Source: Pyramidobacter sp.
GTDB taxonomy: Bacteria > Synergistota > Synergistia > Synergistales > Dethiosulfovibrionaceae
Direction: 5' to 3'
NCBI GenBank assembly: GCA_017940445.1
Contig: JAGAYQ010000163.1
Coordinates: forward strand, 1 to 5,111
DNA: 5,111 bases
In this document: positions 4,829-5,111 of the stretch, one piece after another
How positions within the stretch are numbered: the stretch's first letter is position 1
Layout: each line of letters starts with the position of its first letter
Made by a program: the position numbers and the translations under genes
The notes under the pieces: generated by a model
Databases searched by the model: none
Told to the model about the DNA's origin: nothing
Seen by the model: only the letters and a program-made list of their open reading frames with translations

Positions 4829-5111
4829 GTGCAGATCTTTCCCGAAAGCCGCTTTGACGTGATCGTCGTCGGCGGCGGCCATGCCGGCTGCGAGGCGGCG
4901 TTCGCCGCCGCGAAGATGGGCGCGAAAACGCTGATGATCGTGCAGGACGTCGATCACGCTGCCTACATGCCGTGCAATCCGTCCATCGGCGGCCCCGCCA
5001 AGGGCACCCTCGTGCGCGAAGTCTCCGCCCTCGGCGGCGTGCAGGCGCGCGCGGCTGATGCTTCGGCGATGATGATGCGGTGGCTCAACACCTCCAAAGG
5101 CCCCGCCGTCC
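4829..5111 (+). CDS. mnmG: tRNA uridine-5-carboxymethylaminomethyl synthesis enzyme MnmG, N-terminal part (partial)
   Basis: MnmG (GidA) is an FAD protein that works with the GTPase MnmE to add an aminomethyl or carboxymethylaminomethyl group to the wobble uridine (U34) of certain tRNAs, which improves decoding accuracy. About 94 of an expected 600 or more residues are present. Visible are the Rossmann dinucleotide motif [16 protein letters not shown] and the strongly conserved family block [20 protein letters not shown] followed by [12 protein letters not shown]. No ATG is available. I chose GTG at 4829 because GGTGG (4819-4823) lies 5 bases before it and it leaves a short lead to the FDV strand, as in E. 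coli MFYPDPFDV. GTG at 4820 (MAAVQIF...) is a real alternative with a weaker upstream site. The gene follows the secreted protein by 13 bases and is probably cotranscribed. TrmFO, the folate-dependent relative, is less likely given the SKGPAV block. Confidence 0.95.
   Translation, partial: MQIFPESRFDVIVVGGGHAGCEAAFAAAKMGAKTLMIVQDVDHAAYMPCNPSIGGPAKGTLVREVSALGGVQARAADASAMMMRWLNTSKGPAV

Noticed and set aside
1..5111. CRISPR arrays, insertion sequences, tRNA or rRNA genes, toxin-antitoxin or defence genes
   Set aside because: I looked for spaced repeats, terminal inverted repeats, cloverleaf-like segments and extra small gene pairs and saw none; the window is filled by conserved core genes and origin DNA.

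Overview
The window is a chromosomal replication-origin neighbourhood from a bacterium with GC-rich coding sequence. In order it holds the 5' end of a leftward cysteine desulfurase-type gene (1-114), an intergenic region with two DnaA boxes, dnaA (359-1675), a second intergenic region dense in DnaA boxes, dnaN (1921-3081), recF (3092-4153), a small secreted protein of unknown function (4255-4815), and the 5' end of mnmG (from about 4829, cut by the window edge). All genes except the first run rightward.

The protein families are clear from motifs, but the phylum is not. The dnaA-dnaN-recF order, the [14 protein letters not shown] MnmG, strong AAGGAGG ribosome binding sites, GC-rich codons and the lack of rlbA/yaaA and gyrB next to recF suggest a lineage such as Synergistota. 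That is a low-confidence guess from general resemblance; no search was possible.

The two gene-free stretches look like a split origin. The left part (115-358) has one perfect and one near-perfect DnaA box. The perfect box covers a possible -10 element for dnaA, which suggests autoregulation. The right part (1676-1920) has two perfect boxes, several one- or two-mismatch boxes, a bulged inverted repeat, and two tandem boxes followed directly by CTA-TTA-TTA. That last arrangement matches the basal unwinding module described for bacterial origins (DnaA boxes followed by DnaA-trios). An AT-rich stretch follows and is the probable unwinding site.

DnaA opens the origin, DnaN is the sliding clamp loaded at the new forks, and RecF loads RecA at gapped DNA behind stalled forks. 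dnaN and recF are 10 bases apart and surely cotranscribed. The secreted protein and mnmG are 13 bases apart and probably share a transcript; mnmG makes the tRNA wobble-uridine modification together with MnmE. I found no mobile element, CRISPR array, RNA gene or clearly new multi-gene system. The points most worth following are the candidate unwinding module, the unrecognised secreted protein, an Ala in place of the usual Pro in the DnaA DNA-binding signature, and an exact tandem duplication inside recF.
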